From assembly GCA_022749755.1 (NCBI GenBank), contig CM040442.1:2010663-2074662 (forward strand): a stretch of DNA of 64,000 nucleotides. Direction: 5' to 3'. The translations under genes and the position numbers were made by a program. Below are positions 35,565 through 48,700 of this stretch, one piece after another. The notes beneath the pieces were generated by a model that was given only the letters and a program-made list of their open reading frames with translations, did not search any database and was not told the DNA's origin. The stretch is from Azadirachta indica. Taxonomy: Eukaryota; Streptophyta; Magnoliopsida; Sapindales; Meliaceae. The stretch's first letter is position 1. Each line of letters opens with the position of its first letter.

Positions 35565-37004
35565 ATTGGCTTCTCCAAAACATTTTAAAACTGAGTCTTG
35601 ATCCGTGAAAGTGATTCAAGAAATATTCAAATTTTTTCAAAACAAAATACACCAAAATACTATTCACCGAATCCGGAGCAATCCAGAATTCTTTTGCGAA
35701 AGCCGAACATCCTTCACGCACCTCCACACGCCACCTGAAGAACATCCATGCCCCACATTCTTTGGCACGTATATTACAAGCGCCCTGAGGTTGAAGACTA
35801 CTTCCTTAATATCATATGGATCCCCAATTCTATAAGATTTATATGTTTTTCCAATTTTTTACATGCTTTACAAATTAGTCCAATTCCTTTTTTGGTGACC
35901 TATGGTTCAACATGACCCAATTCAAAATAACCAGTCCAAACCGCATCTAAATCGAGCATACCCAGCCCACCCATATTGATCCAGTCAAATCGGTCCAACT
36001 AAATCAGACCCAAGCCCAATCCATCCAAACCGGTCCAACCAAACAAGACCAATTTTTTTCTTCATAGCTGTTGGTTCACTCATTTCTTGGCCGATTTCTG
36101 ACTAGTTTTAGCTGGTTCTAGAATTTTTATTTTATTTTCTGCAATTTGGTGAAAAAAAATTGCAAATGTTTTCAAAGACATGCTTTCAACGACTTTACTG
36201 TAATCATTTTAACAAAATTTTACTGTAATTATTTTAACATGACATTAAAACTATATTTATATATATTAAACATACTTCATAATTGTTCTTTACTCTTGAC
36301 ATACATATTGATATTTAATTGAAAAGTCGTCAATTCATTGTGTATATTGGAATTACTCAATCATGTCTTTACATGTTAAATTCATAATTTTTAACCAAAT
36401 CTTGATTTTTGATTGGATTACTATTGATATTATATGTTGGAGGAATTTATTTAAAAAATATTATAGTTTTAAAAATTTTATTCGAGCATATTAGTCAGGG
36501 AGTATATAATTATAGAGAATAGTAAAAATATCATCAATCATTTTTAATATGTGAAAGGAGGCTCGACCCAAAATTCTACTCGTATAAGAGAATGGATCAA
36601 GGATGATAATGTTTTCCAACCACCTTTTTTATAACATCACCTTGCTTCTTGAAGTATATATACTCATAATTTTATGGTTTAGGCAAAATTAGTCATGGCA
36701 ATTTTGATACAACCTATTAATTCGACACAAAAATGATTAATTATTGACACAAGTAATAAATAAATCAGAAGGATGTGACACAATTAATAATTGGGTTAAG
36801 TTTAATTTAGAAATCTTAATATGTAATATTATTTATGACACAGTTAACTATTTAAATAATTATTTTATTAACAACTCATTTATAATTTAATATATTTATT
36901 TTATATTTTTTACATTTGAAAAATATTTGATTATATTTTTAATATTTTATAAACTATTTAATGTTATTTAGAATAAAATTTATTAGTATTGGGTGGGTAA
37001 TGGT
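35565..37004. other. Decayed retroelement leader and AT-rich DNA
   Basis: 35565-36060 may be leader sequence of the preceding LTR element, with repeated ccggtccaa motifs. 36685-37000 includes gtcatggcaattttgatac and resembles the GGTGGCAA-ended family. No gene; open frames at 35524-35835 are unrecognised. Confidence 0.4.
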
Positions 37005-37009
37005 CACCA

Positions 37010-37420
37010 AAATACTTGAGCTTAGCATATGCACCACCATACAAGAATGCATTCACATGGCTAGAAAAAGTTTAACTTATGGTCAATTTTGACATAGCGT
37101 CCGAGATGAAAGATTTTGGGTCAGGAGAGATTCCAGTATCCATGAGAATTCATGATCAGGTGGAAAATATAATATAGGTTAGGTAACAAAATACAACATG
37201 ACCAGAGATAAAGTAGACAATGAAAATCAACCGCAAGTTTCATACTATAACCACCACCACCCCACCTTCAGTCATGAGTGGTTATGGCTAGAAATAACAT
37301 TTAAACAGTTGATTCTTGAAACTGTAAAATTCGAGCAGTTTGAAGAATAAGGTACGCAGCAAAACTTTGTCAAATTGATCACTCAACATAAAATGCTTTG
37401 AATCCTCCTCTCTCTCTCGA
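37010..37420 (-). repeat. Terminal direct repeat, left (3' LTR if read on minus)
   Basis: Aligns over its whole length with 42530-42925: tacttgagcttagcatatg, gaatgcattcacatgg, aacaaaatacaac, ggttatgg, tcactcaacataaaat. The copies have diverged noticeably, indicating an old insertion. Confidence 0.8.
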
Positions 37421-39110
37421 TCCAATCAAGGGGCCTTTTCCCTAGTGCTTCAAGCCCCTTGTTTTAAGCATCTTGATTTTTTCTCCTCATCTTTTGAGGC
37501 TGGCAAGGTCTTGGAACTACTGGATTTGGGTGGAAGCTTTTTGGTCTACTTGGGAGGGGCATTCTTAGAGGTCTGGCCCGACCTTGTTTTCCTCTTTGCT
37601 GATTTTGATTTGTCCAACAAAGCTTACAGGTTGGTAGAGGAACCCTTTCCAATGAAAGAACGTTTCCAACTTGCTTTGAAACCATTTTTTCTACAAGAAG
37701 AAACAAAACGTGTCAAAGAATTGAACAAATTCAAATTGTCAAATAAGGTAAGGGAAAAATTACTTTTTTCCTCGCTACTACAAAAAAAAAATCTTTCTTA
37801 ATAAATAATATCTATCAATAGTCTTTCATAATAATAATTTTTTATTAAAAAAAATTTATTCATTAACTATTAATAATAATCACACGTCGTTATCAATTGA
37901 GTCTTTCTGTCACAATTTTATAATTTATAATTATCACAAATTTATAATACATTTTATTTTTATAACATATTTATCAAAAATTTATAATATAATATTATCA
38001 AGATATCTCGATTTTTTCATATTCAGGTTTTTGGCTTTTTTGTTTGTATGGTTTTTATCCGGTTTTTTATTTATTCAAATTTTTTATTTTTTTTTTTTTT
38101 TTTTTTTTTTTTCTATTCTTCCGATTTTTTTATTTCTTATTTTTTAATTTGTTTCATTTTTTAGTGTTATTTTCAGTCATTTATTTCGTGATTTTGTTAA
38201 TTTCATTTAAAAATATTATTTACCAATATAAATAAAATAAAATACAAGAAATAATAAAATAATATTACAATAATATTATTATAAATATTAATTATAGTTT
38301 TACCTAAAATTCAACATTCCAATATCCCAATCCACAACAGCAGCTCAAATTAAATACGTCAACAACATTCAAATCCATTAAAAAAATGATGCTTGTTCTG
38401 TTACGCATATTATTCAACAACCACCCTACACTGCAAACACAACAAATATCAATGTAAATTAAAACTTCAACTCATTTAACAATCTAAAAAATTTAAACCT
38501 TCAGGAAGATTTAGTGATGGCTTTATTGTACCTCTTGAAGAGCAAGCCACGCAATCTTCACTTCTTTATCTAATTGTGATTCCACACCTGGTAGAACATA
38601 TCAAACATTTCATTAATATAAATCTTAGGTTCAATCATCTTTAAAATTGGACTCAATTGTGTCTCCAAATATCCTCTGTAAGCTTAGTTACCTAAGACCA
38701 TACAGAAGCATCAAAAAATCGTGGTTACCGAAAAATAAGCAATTTCATCCACATTGAAGCAAAGCTATAGCACTAAACTAGCTGCAGTTTGCACTAGCAG
38801 CAATAAACTAAGCAAGCAACCTGCCAAACACAGCATACCAAACAAAAAGAACCCAAAAGTAGTAGTAAAACCAAATCATCATGCTTAACCTATAGAAACC
38901 ACAAAATTAGAGAGATTATTATTATACCTCCTGAAAAACACTTAAGCCTAAACGTTTTCACCAATTTGACCAGAATTAATTAATCAAACCAGATTTTCAA
39001 ATAATGGTAAATTGATAATTTTTTTTTAAAAAAAAAAAAAAGAAGCATCAACAGGAGCTATAGTTCAAATATTACAAATAACAAAAATACGAAAAAGAAA
39101 GCCTCCTTAC

Positions 39111-39204
39111 TTGAAAAGTAGAAGCTTCAATGGTACTGCTCATGCTAAACTCGTCCAAATTGGTTTTACCAACCACAATCCTGCTAGTTCCTTCAGTCTC
39201 TTAA
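39111..39204 (-). pseudogene. Captured exon of a GatA-like amidase
   Basis: A 94-base minus-strand exon bounded by an AG acceptor (tttcag) and a donor GTAAGG. It encodes IVVGKTNLDEFSMSSTIEAS, very close to the VGKTNMDEFGMGSTTEAS motif of the A subunit of organellar glutamyl-tRNA(Gln) amidotransferase. The preceding codons (RLKELAG) fit the same family in another frame, so there is one frameshift. With splice sites kept, the piece was probably captured from genomic DNA, not from a processed mRNA. Confidence 0.7.
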
Positions 39205-39214
39205 CTGAAATGAC

Positions 39215-39342
39215 ATCAATTCATGTTTCGCTCTCTTAACTGCAAAATACCACACAGAATTAAAGAGATTTGCTGTCACACAATATTTATCAAACACCTT
39301 GGAGGCATGGATCAAATCAAGCCTATTAGACAACGTAGCAAC
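39215..39342 (-). pseudogene. Exon-like sequence, unidentified
   Basis: Minus-strand open stretch after a TTATAG acceptor reading VATLSNRLDLIHASKVFDKY and continuing CVTANLFNSVW. I do not recognise the protein. It lies directly upstream, in transcription order, of the GatA-like exon, but from its sequence it does not look like part of GatA. Confidence 0.4.
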
Positions 39343-39664
39343 CTATAATCATAACTCAATAGTTAGTAATCAACAATGAAAAAATCTAACAGCCATTATA
39401 GATTGTTTTATCTTCAATTATTAAAAAAAAATTCAACCTAGAAAAAGTATTTAGCTTGATAATAAGAGGAGAAGAAATATTCAACAAAGACTGATATATA
39501 ATATTTAACGAATCCTTAAAAAAAACATGAAGCGAATCTTGAATAATATACATTGAGATAATAAGAGGGGAATAAAAACCAGAGATAGGGGATGATATTG
39601 TGAAAAAATAAAGAAAGAAGCACGTGCTTTACATACGAAGTTTTATGAGTTTAGGTCAAACTCA

Positions 39665-39800
39665 TCAAACTAACCTGATTGAAAACATCCTTAGAAGCTT
39701 TTTTTTAATGCGGCGGAAGAACCGAAGCTCGAAGAGGCATCCATGAGCTCATGCTAATCGGCTTATGGTGGCATCCAAATCGACGACCTTCCATGATTCC
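39665..39800 (-). pseudogene. Captured first-exon-like sequence
   Basis: GC-richer minus-strand stretch resembling a 5' UTR plus first coding exon. From an ATG at about 39743 it reads MDASSSFGSSAALKK and then stops at a run of eight A; the alternative 73-codon frame (39705-39926) starts farther upstream. A donor-like CAG/GTTAGT is at about 39674. Gene of origin unknown. Confidence 0.4.
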
Positions 39801-40739
39801 GCAGATCCAAGATCCTTTGCGTAGAGCCCCTCTTTGATTGAGCGAGAAATCGAGAAAGATAGTGAAATTAGGGTTTTGGATTTTGAAAAAGAGAACAAAT
39901 AGGAGAAAAAGTGTTTCAATTGTCAATTTTGTTTTTTATTCGAGGAAATGAATTAATATTGATAATTTAACCAAACGACAACGTTTGATCGATAAAATTT
40001 TTTATAGTTCTATCACAAACAATCTACATAAATTTTGACATTTTTTTATCAAGAAGTTTCCAAAAGCCCCAGTTTTAATAGGTAAATCTTTTATAGAACT
40101 ATATCAAATCGTTCTAATAGAAGTCATTTCTATTATAAACGCCTCTATTAAGAAATATCGTTTTTATAATAGTGTCTATCTTGGCCTCAAGTTTGGTAAA
40201 AAGAAGTTCATTGTAAGTCAGGCTAAAAGCTACTAACCTAGAGCCAACTAATGCATCAAGGGAAAGTAAGTTTCTTTGGTTAGCGGTAGCAGCCCTTCCA
40301 ATAGTAATCTGTTCTAATGAAATCTCAACAAGGGAAGGAACTTTTCCTACAACTCAATTGAAAAAGGAAACAAGTAAATAGTCAAGCAGGAAAGATTTTA
40401 GACAAAAAATGAAGTTATGGTCGGAAATTGTACTTACCCTTACTTTTGAAAATAGTTGGTACACTACTATCTGTACCCCAATGTTCAAGTGACTGACTCA
40501 ATTTCCTTTTACAAAGCCATTTTTATTTCCAACCCTTATTGCAAGTTGGGGTGCCATTCATTATATTTTTGGTCTTGGGTTGAGACTGAAGGTAATAAAA
40601 GCCAGGATTACTTTTAGGGCTTTTCTTTAGTATATAAGTGTATCTAATCTCTTCGATGCTAAAGGGAGATTTCCAGTGACAACCCAAATCACGAAAAGAC
40701 TAGAGACTACCCACCACCAGTTCAGATTTAACTGATATA

Positions 40740-41561
40740 GGAGAATGTCGAAAAAATAAAAGAGTCAGGCAAAGTATACTTGAATGGGTAATCTAAGCCC
40801 GAAGTGAAATAGTTCCTCGTGAAAAACTATGTCACCGTCCTCTGATTCACTGGGAAACTCATCTATCTTGAGAAGTTTAAAGGCAATGTCATCAGGAATT
40901 TGATAGATCTTTTTATAAACTTTAGGGTCTGAAAAGGTCACGGAAGACACAAATCAATCCGCTCATATGGTTTAGCATTTTTGGCTGGATTAAAGATGCG
41001 CTCATCATCTTTAATTTTTGATGTTTTCATCATCAACATCCCCATCCACAATATTATCCTCAATTCCTTGTTTTCATCTCCTATACTAGAAAAGGACACC
41101 CTAAACAATTCACTAGTCTTCCTCACACCCTTAGGAACCCTTATATAACTAGAGAAGGCAGCCTTCTCTTCAGAATGGGCGATAAGCCTATCTATCAAGC
41201 TATATAATTCTCGAAGAACGTCCTAATCTTCAGTCTCAGGTCTACTTGGTTTCGTATCTCTCTGCATGTCATTAAAAGAACTATCAGAAATTACTATGGT
41301 TTCATATGGTTTGGTCTCAAAGTTTTTAATCTCAGCAGCATTATACTTGAGGAGTTTTACCTCTGGTGTCCTATTCTTAGCATATGGATAAACTACTTCA
41401 AAGGGGGAGACTATCTTAAAGAGAATTTCTCCATAAATTAGCAAATAATAATGCCTAAAAAAGAGGGATATTCTATTCCATGCCTCATAATTTGTATTGG
41501 AATAGTTGGAAAAGGATGCTAATGAAGTGTTGGAAGATGCTAAACAACCTAATTCATGCAA
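40740..41561 (-). pseudogene. Gag-like/putative plant transposon protein relic
   Basis: Three consecutive minus-strand open stretches (41561-41223, 41198-40938, 40950-40765) separated by stops or frameshifts. The last reads DIVFHEELFHFGLRLPIQVY, resembling the FRxGLRLPLHPF-type motif of the putative gypsy-type transposon family (Pfam Transposase_28). Non-functional; the main coding remnant of the LTR-type element. Confidence 0.55.
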
Positions 41562-42529
41562 GTAATCCAGTTACTAAAGCAAAAAGTTCTAAAGCAATTT
41601 GACCTAAGGGTGATATTTTCTAGTCAATGTCTTTACGCACCTTTAGTTACATGGATAACCATTTTTTCAAATATTCTCTATGTCCTAACAGATAATTCAA
41701 ATGTAAGTTGAGAACCTAAAACATGCCATATAGAAAACCCAAAATTTCTTAAACCAAATAAAAGCATATGATTCAAAATATCGAAATACCCACAAAACCA
41801 CAGAGTAATCTAACACGTTTACCAGTACAACAAACATGCCATTGAATCTTTTTTTTAGAGCATGTTATTCAATAAGAATAACAGGAATCAGAAAAAATAA
41901 AAGATGTTACAAAAGGTCATAAAAAACCAAATGTATGGACATGTTAAACATTCGAGAAGAACGCATAAAAGAAAATAAGTGAAGAACTCACTAGTTGAAA
42001 TATTTTCTAATGAGGTAAAGTTGTCGACTGGAATAAAAAATTTGTAAAGTAAAGAGTTAGTTGATGAAATTGAAAATGGCAAGGACATCAATAATAATGG
42101 TGGTTTTCAAAGCTTTGGAGAAAGGTTTTGCAAAAAATGGGTAAATGAAGAGGGGGACGAGAATTTATACTCGAGTAAGATGTTATCTAGACCGTCCAAG
42201 ATTGATGGGCTCAAATGCGTCTTGGCAAAGGTTTTTAGTTTTGAAATGAAAGCTTGCATAGAAGAATCTAAAGTGGATCAATCCCTTGTTGACATGTGGC
42301 AAGGACTTGAAAAAATAAAAAAGAAAGTCATGATAAGAGGAGTTGTAGATAGTCATTAAACGCCTCACGAGACCTCGATATTTGTGACAATGAAATGCTG
42401 CCAATTTTTCAAAAATCTGAAACGGCTCTATTCAATTCGATATAGCTAGACCTAAGGTGGAAAAAACAATGTAGTTTCTAGTAAAATAATATTTAACTAA
42501 AACTCGGGGGTCTAATTTTCAAGAATATA

Positions 42530-42925
42530 CTTGAGCTTAGCATATGTGGCACTATACAGGAATGCATTCACATGGTCGAAAAAAGTTTAGCTTGTGGCTG
42601 GGTTTGACATAGCATCTGAGATGAAATATTCGAGGCCAGAGCAAATTCCAATACCCATAAGAATTTGTGATCAAGTAGAAAATACAGTGTAGATTGGATA
42701 ACAAAATACAACCTGACCAGAGATAAAAGAGATAATGGAAATCAATCACAAGTTTTATCCTATAACCACCCACTACCCCATTTTCAGTCATGGGTGGTTA
42801 TGGTCAGAAATAACCTCTAAACAATTGATTTCTAAAATAATAAAATCCTAGCGGCTTGAAGAATAAGATATACACTTCTCAATTAAGGGAAAACTCTATC
42901 AAATTAATCACTCAACATAAAATAT
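42530..42925 (-). repeat. Terminal direct repeat, right (5' LTR if read on minus)
   Basis: Pairs with 37010-37420. Contains cagagataaaagagataatg versus cagagataaagtagacaatg in its partner, showing moderate divergence. Confidence 0.8.
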
Positions 42926-43134
42926 TTTGAGAGATTAAATCATTGACTTAAGCATTAGAGATCATACATTGGGAAGACTGGATATAGTTTGATCGTTGTT
43001 GTGTTGCAATTAAAGGAAAGTTCTTATAAAGTTAGAAGATTCGAAATTTGTTGTTTGAGGTCAAAGGAGGCAAATTTTAAGCATCTACGGGTAATATTAT
43101 AAATATTTTAGAATATATTTCAAAAAACATGTTA

Positions 43135-43313
43135 AACGAGTAACGATATTATTAAATAGCTGAGCAATCTGTTTAATAAATAGTTTGGTTAGGGTTTTAA
43201 TTTTTGAACACGATTATTATTAAGCGAGTCAAATTTAAGTTAACTTAAAGTATGTTATGTTTTTATTTAATGAGACACAAATATAACATGCTAACTCTGG
43301 ATTGCCACCCCTA
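43135..43313 (-). mobile_element. End fragment of the GGTGGCAA-type repeat
   Basis: Read on minus it starts AGGGGTGGCAATCCAGAGTT and runs into sequence with repeated gtgtc/gttaac motifs like the copies upstream of the P450 genes. Non-coding. Confidence 0.4.
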
Positions 43314-43869
43314 CGTAAAATGACTTAAATTAATAAATAAAATATTAATTTGAATATGTTAAATATTAACTTTTTATTGATTCAAACAAGCAAGAAGGAA
43401 GTTGAAATCATATAATTACTAAAATGTGTATAAATAGAGAGCAATGAATGCGTTTATAAATTTATTTAATCATCTTCTTTTCTCTCAAATGCAATATTAC
43501 TATTAGTTGGAAAGCAAATGATGATTAAGGAGTGCATTATAAGAAATAAATTAAGTCATTATAAAGATGACAAAAATATATTAAAAAGTTAATGCAAATA
43601 TTAAGTAGGGATAATTTTATTTATTGTAGTTATAAAATAATATAATTTTAAAAATTAAGTAAGCTTTGTATTTAATGATGAGATGTCAAGTCTCTAAAGT
43701 TCAATTTTAATAGCAAAGGGTAAGGGTTTAGTATTTTAAGTATAAGTTTTCTCACTTCCATTTAATGTGGTAATTTGGGTTAACGTGTCATATTTGTGTT
43801 GTGTCAGATAATAACACAACATATTTTAAGGCATAGGAAAGTTAATAAATATGACTGTCTGGAATGTCT

Positions 43870-45403
43870 GGAATGTCTCATCTTTAGTCTCTAGAAATAA
43901 ACTGAGAGTAATTATTAATAATAATCATAAAGTATTTGACACTTCTTTTTCAAACAATTCTACTTGGAAACAGTAATTTTGAATGCACATAATCTAATAT
44001 GCCCTGAGTCTTATGGACTACTTTATTGAACTTCACTTTAATCTACTTCCCGAAAATACAATGCTTACAAAATCTAAAATTGCCCATCTTTTCTTTACCA
44101 AGTAGATCTTATTTGTTCAGTTGTAATGAACCTCTTTCACTCATGTGCCCGAGTATTGTATGCCATAATTTGGTACTATCCATATCAGTACTCCCCGATA
44201 GTTATTTAAGTTTTGCCTCGAACAATAATTCCTTAAAAAAATTTATAAACCACCATGTACGCTACTCATCATGTACACCATTGAGCTTTTTGCAATCTTC
44301 AAAATTTCATTGTTTCTGTAAAATTTAAATCCCTTCGAGTCCAAGGTAATAAGGGACATTAAATCCTTTTTCAATCCTAGAATATGCCAATACCCCAATT
44401 TTTTGAGTACACCATCAAGTATTTTGATTTGCACAGTTCCAATTCCAACTACTTTAAGGATACAATCATCACCAAAATACACTTTACCACTCATTTGTGA
44501 GTAAGTAACGAGCCAATCTCTGTGAAAGCACATGTGAAATGAAGCGCCTAAATCCATAATCCATTGATTCTTCCATTGTCCAACAAAAACAGACAACACT
44601 TCACCAGCATTGCTTGAACTATCATCCCCTGAAGTTTCAGTGATTACATTCGTAGAATTCTCAATATACTTTCCCTTAGTATTTCTATAAGGACAATCTC
44701 TTTTGAAATAACCCTGCTTACCATATTTGAAACACGTAGTTTTTTCATCTTACACTTTATTCTACTTTTTCTTTTAGAATTATTCTTAATAGTGTTCTAC
44801 CCTTGACATCAAAATTTACACTTGACATTTTCACTACCAAAAAATTGTTTGTTTAGTGCTTTAGACTTTAGTGCACTTGACACATTTATCATGCTAATTG
44901 ACTCTTTTCCATATAGAAAAGTATCAACAAATGAATAATATGATAACAATAATGAATGCGACACAAGCATGGCTCGATTCTCATCTAAAATTGTAATATC
45001 TATATTCTTCATATATATGATTACAAAATTAAATTCATCTAATTATAGCTTCACAGATGTTCCTTTCTTCACTCTTAAAGTACAAAGTCTTCTTTTCAAA
45101 TACAACTGATTAGTCAGAGACTTACCAATATAAAACTCTTCTAATCTTTTCAATGCCTCTAAAGATTTCTCCTTATTTGCAATTTCCCATAGCACATCTC
45201 CAATTATTGACATTTTCTTTATACACTTAGAGCTTGCTCTTCCAAATTCACCTTCTTCTTCTCTTTTATATCTACTGGATACTTATCTCCTACCACCTTC
45301 CATAACCCTTGAAATTTTATATATGCCTAAAATTAAATATTTCATAAACTAAATTGATTTTACCATCAAAGTTCTCCAAATCATATTTGATTGGAGAAAC
45401 CAT
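43870..45403 (-). pseudogene. Copia gag-protease-integrase relic, minus strand
   Basis: Starts at ATG 45403 (MVSPIKYDLENFDGK), copia gag with SLTNQLYLKRRL and NIDITILDENRAMLVSHSL; a zinc knuckle CFKYGKQGYFKRDC (about 44740) in which a Cys and the His are Tyr; protease IMDLGASFHMC with DLG for DTG/DSG (about 44550); then KLWHTILGHMSERGSLQLNK of the pre-integrase zinc finger (about 44150) and the integrase start HKTQGILDYVHS, ending with NNYSQF at about 43895. Reverse transcriptase is absent. Frameshifts and stops throughout. Confidence 0.9.
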
Positions 45404-45432
45404 GATGAGAACTTAGTCTGCAGACAAATCTT

Positions 45433-45705
45433 GCTTTAATACCAATTTGTTATATAAAATCAGGCAATCAAGCAAATAGAAAACAATTACAAACACAAAC
45501 AACAGTGAATTTATATGAAAAACCTCTAAAAATTTGAGATAAAAAACCAGGGGAAAGAGAGCAACAATTTTCACTAAAAAATGAAAACAAAGAACAGCAC
45601 AAGATTTCCCATAAACACCTAAATATATACTCTAGGTCTTAAGTCTGATTTAGGCTACACTCGGGTCGAGTCAGGCTCACACAATGAAAAAAAAGCCCAC
45701 ACAAT

Positions 45706-45749
<44 letters not shown>

Positions 45750-45760
45750 CCATAAGCTCA
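45433..45760 (-). repeat. Primer-binding site and 5' LTR region of the minus-strand copia relic
   Basis: Minus strand reads TTGGTATTAAAGC just upstream of gag, a diverged copia primer-binding site. Sequence to the right up to the TA microsatellite is presumably 5' LTR, but no second LTR is available for comparison, so its limit is uncertain. Confidence 0.45.
45705..45746. repeat. (CATA)n/(TA)n microsatellite
   Basis: Short CATA units followed by about 13 TA units. Confidence 0.9.
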
Positions 45761-48700
45761 ACCTCCCAATTGCTTTAGCGTACCACAATATATTGTACTG
45801 GTTATCAAACATGGCCATAAATTCTACACAATTTGATCATGTCTAAATATTAGTCCAATATCTTGTACATTCAAATTAGCACTATATTCGTATTACTCTT
45901 CCATTTTATAAAATTTTTACTATTTAACTTTTCATTTGCATGTAAAGTGATAATGAGATTTGTTACAGATATAATTGCTGAAATAAATAAATAAAGTATT
46001 TAATATACTTAAATTAATATCACAATTTTTCGAAATAGTAAATGTGATGCATGATATATATGATAAGCACATAACTAAACTATCAAATTATGACAATTTA
46101 ATCTTATAATTAATGTGCCGTTGTAGGATAAGTCACACTAATATAATTACATTGGAATTGAGACGATCTCAATTAATAAATGAAATTCAAAATATCTCAT
46201 ATTTTCATTCATTAATTAAATATCGTCGGGTAAGGTACAATTAATAATTTAATTTGTTTCTTTATTAGTATAATCCATTGTTTTGAATTCTAGCAAATTA
46301 ACTCCAAAAATGCTATTGTACGGTAGGTCAATTTTAAAATACATTATCTGAATCCCATCAGTAGGAAGTCAACTTTGATTATTAACATAGATAGACACCC
46401 TCTTTAGGGAGAACAAATTTAAGTATCGCAAGACACTATTTATATTTCACGATGTTATACTAACAATGAAGATTGTGGGGTATGTTGTCATATATCCCTT
46501 TCTACTCATTATTTTAAAAACTATGATTTCTAATTATAAAATATCCTATGTTCTATAACCCTAGTAAATTATTTTATTTTATATTAATAATTACTAGTTA
46601 TATAAAATCTAACCTTATTTTGGTTAATTATTTAAGTTAACGGAATCCAATCCAATTGGCCTAACATAATAGGAAAACATAGTTCTATTAATATTAATTT
46701 GGGTCTAAATAATTGCCACATATTTAATAAAAATATATTTTATTAAAATAGAATAATATAAGCTAACCTATATATTAACAATTAATATAGATAAGACCAA
46801 ATTAAACAAATGAGATGATTATCAAGTTTGATTATAAAACTTAATTACCATTATGTAATTTATTATTCTATTCAATTAATCCGATTAATTACAGTCATAT
46901 TCATATTTAAAGGAATTGTAATATGTATGCATGACATTCAATAATGACAATAAGTAGATATTATGAATGACATGTTATTATGCATAATTATGTTATTATA
47001 TTAAATATTTCATAAAAAAATAATTAACAATTAATTAACTTTATCTGGGTCCTCTAAGATATTTAATTACAAACCCAAATAATCAATTAAATTACAAAGA
47101 CATATCATCTGACAGGCCAAATAAAATAGCAATATTCTAAAATTCATAATAGGCCTATCACAATAAGTCTTCATAAAATATATATATATATATATATGGA
47201 CTCAACAACATTTCTTAAGTCTGATATTAAATTATAGCTAGACAGTTCAACTTTTGAACCTTTTTTTTTTTTATTTTTTTAAAAATAATCCAAAAACATT
47301 TTAAAATAAAATTGTTCATAATATTCAAATGTCAAAAAGACCAAAGTGCTTTTAGCAATTGTATCTCCGAGGCCCAAAAAGACATTTTTATTAAAATTTC
47401 AATTTTGTTCTAAGGGTTTTTTTGAAAATTGCCCAAAAGAGTTTTATGAAATTATGCAAAGAAAGGCATTTTAGACCTGAGATTTCGCCCAGGCAGCAGC
47501 ATCCTTCCTGCATGGAGAGACCGCTGACCTTCAACCCCTCCTCCTTGCAAGGCGGCAGTCGGCACTTTGCCCACCGTAAAGTCCTCGTCTCCTCTATTTT
47601 ATTTCTCCACTGATTCGGATTCTAGAATTCGTCGTCAAATAATTATATAATTAAAAAAAAAAAAAAAAAAATCAATTACATTGAGCTTATACTCTTTTTT
47701 TGAATTTACAAAATTTTTAATCTATTTAAAATAAAATATTAATTAAACTTAAATTTTAAGAAACCATACAATTAATGACAAAAAAATGTATACATAAAAT
47801 TCATTGCATAATAAAATATAACATTCATCAAAGTAAATTAAATCAAATAAAAATAATGCGATACTCACTCATGTATACATCATAATTAAAACTATATACA
47901 CATATAATCTAACTCTAATACTAATCGTTAGAAATTTTTAAGGAATAAACATCGAAAAATAACATAAGAGAGTTTAAAAAATTTATATAAGTATACAATT
48001 TCATTATCAAATAATAAGAAAGAAAAGAAAATATCAATTGATGCTCACCAACTACTTTTGCTGCAAGTTTTCCATCATCAATAATTTTCAATTAATTCTC
48101 CTTCAATAGCATTAAAGAGAAGGGTAGACTTTTTGTTATAATATAATGATCTTAAGAGAAAGATAATTTTCTCTCTGTAACATACATAAAAAAAAAAAAA
48201 GAAAAACCTCGAAAGTTTCCATACTTTTTTTTTTTATATCACTCACTTTATTATAATTAAAACAATTGAATTAAATTAGAATTAAATTAAGTAATTAAGT
48301 TTGTGAAACAACTTCAAATAGAAGTGATACTCTAATTAATGAAAAATTCATATTAAAAAAAAAAAAACAATAGAGAGGATAAATATATGTTTGAATTTAT
48401 TCATTTAATTTCTTCTATTAAATTATTTGGATATTAATCAAAGATATTTTTACCAATTAATTAATTCTAAATTAGTTAACTTAATCCAAATTAAAATAGT
48501 ATTCCATAAAACTATTTTTTGAACATATAAATATTTACTATAACAATTTTATCTATCATATTATTTACCGTACTAATTTAAGAGGTAGTATTGAGACCTA
48601 TGGCCCATAATTTTAAGCTCTAATAAATATATATAACTAGAAACTTTTTAATTAATCCAATTTATTAATTCCAATATTATTCCACTAAAAATGTAGAATT

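Larger units (their letters stand above)
37775..40175. mobile_element. CACTA-like element carrying host exon pieces
   Basis: Imperfect terminal inverted repeats: the left end reads ctactacaaaaaaaaaatct then ttcttaata, and the right end read on minus starts CACTATTATAAAAACGATAT then TTCTTAATA. The right terminus is a good CACTA end and the left is one mutation away. Short repeats follow inside both ends. No transposase found. The interior holds minus-strand exon-like sequence (see the three following entries), as in gene-capturing CACTA or Pack-type elements. No 3-base target duplication confirmed. Confidence 0.5.
37005..42930 (-). mobile_element. Non-autonomous LTR-type element, minus strand, with nested insertion
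   Basis: Two direct repeats of about 400 bp (37010-37420 and 42530-42925) bracket about 5.1 kb. Minus-strand remnants of a gag-like or putative plant transposon protein lie at 40740-41561, and basic, lysine-rich coding remnants at 37440-37640. No reverse transcriptase or integrase is seen, so it looks like a large non-autonomous LTR element. A CACTA-like element of about 2.4 kb interrupts it. LTR termini and primer-binding site were not cleanly identified. Confidence 0.65.

Noticed and set aside
37445..37801. 118-codon plus-strand open frame
   Set aside because: It is antisense to lysine-rich gag-like remnants on minus and runs across the left end of the CACTA-like element.
38044..38235. 63-codon Phe-rich frame
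   Set aside because: Produced by a long T run; no coding signal.
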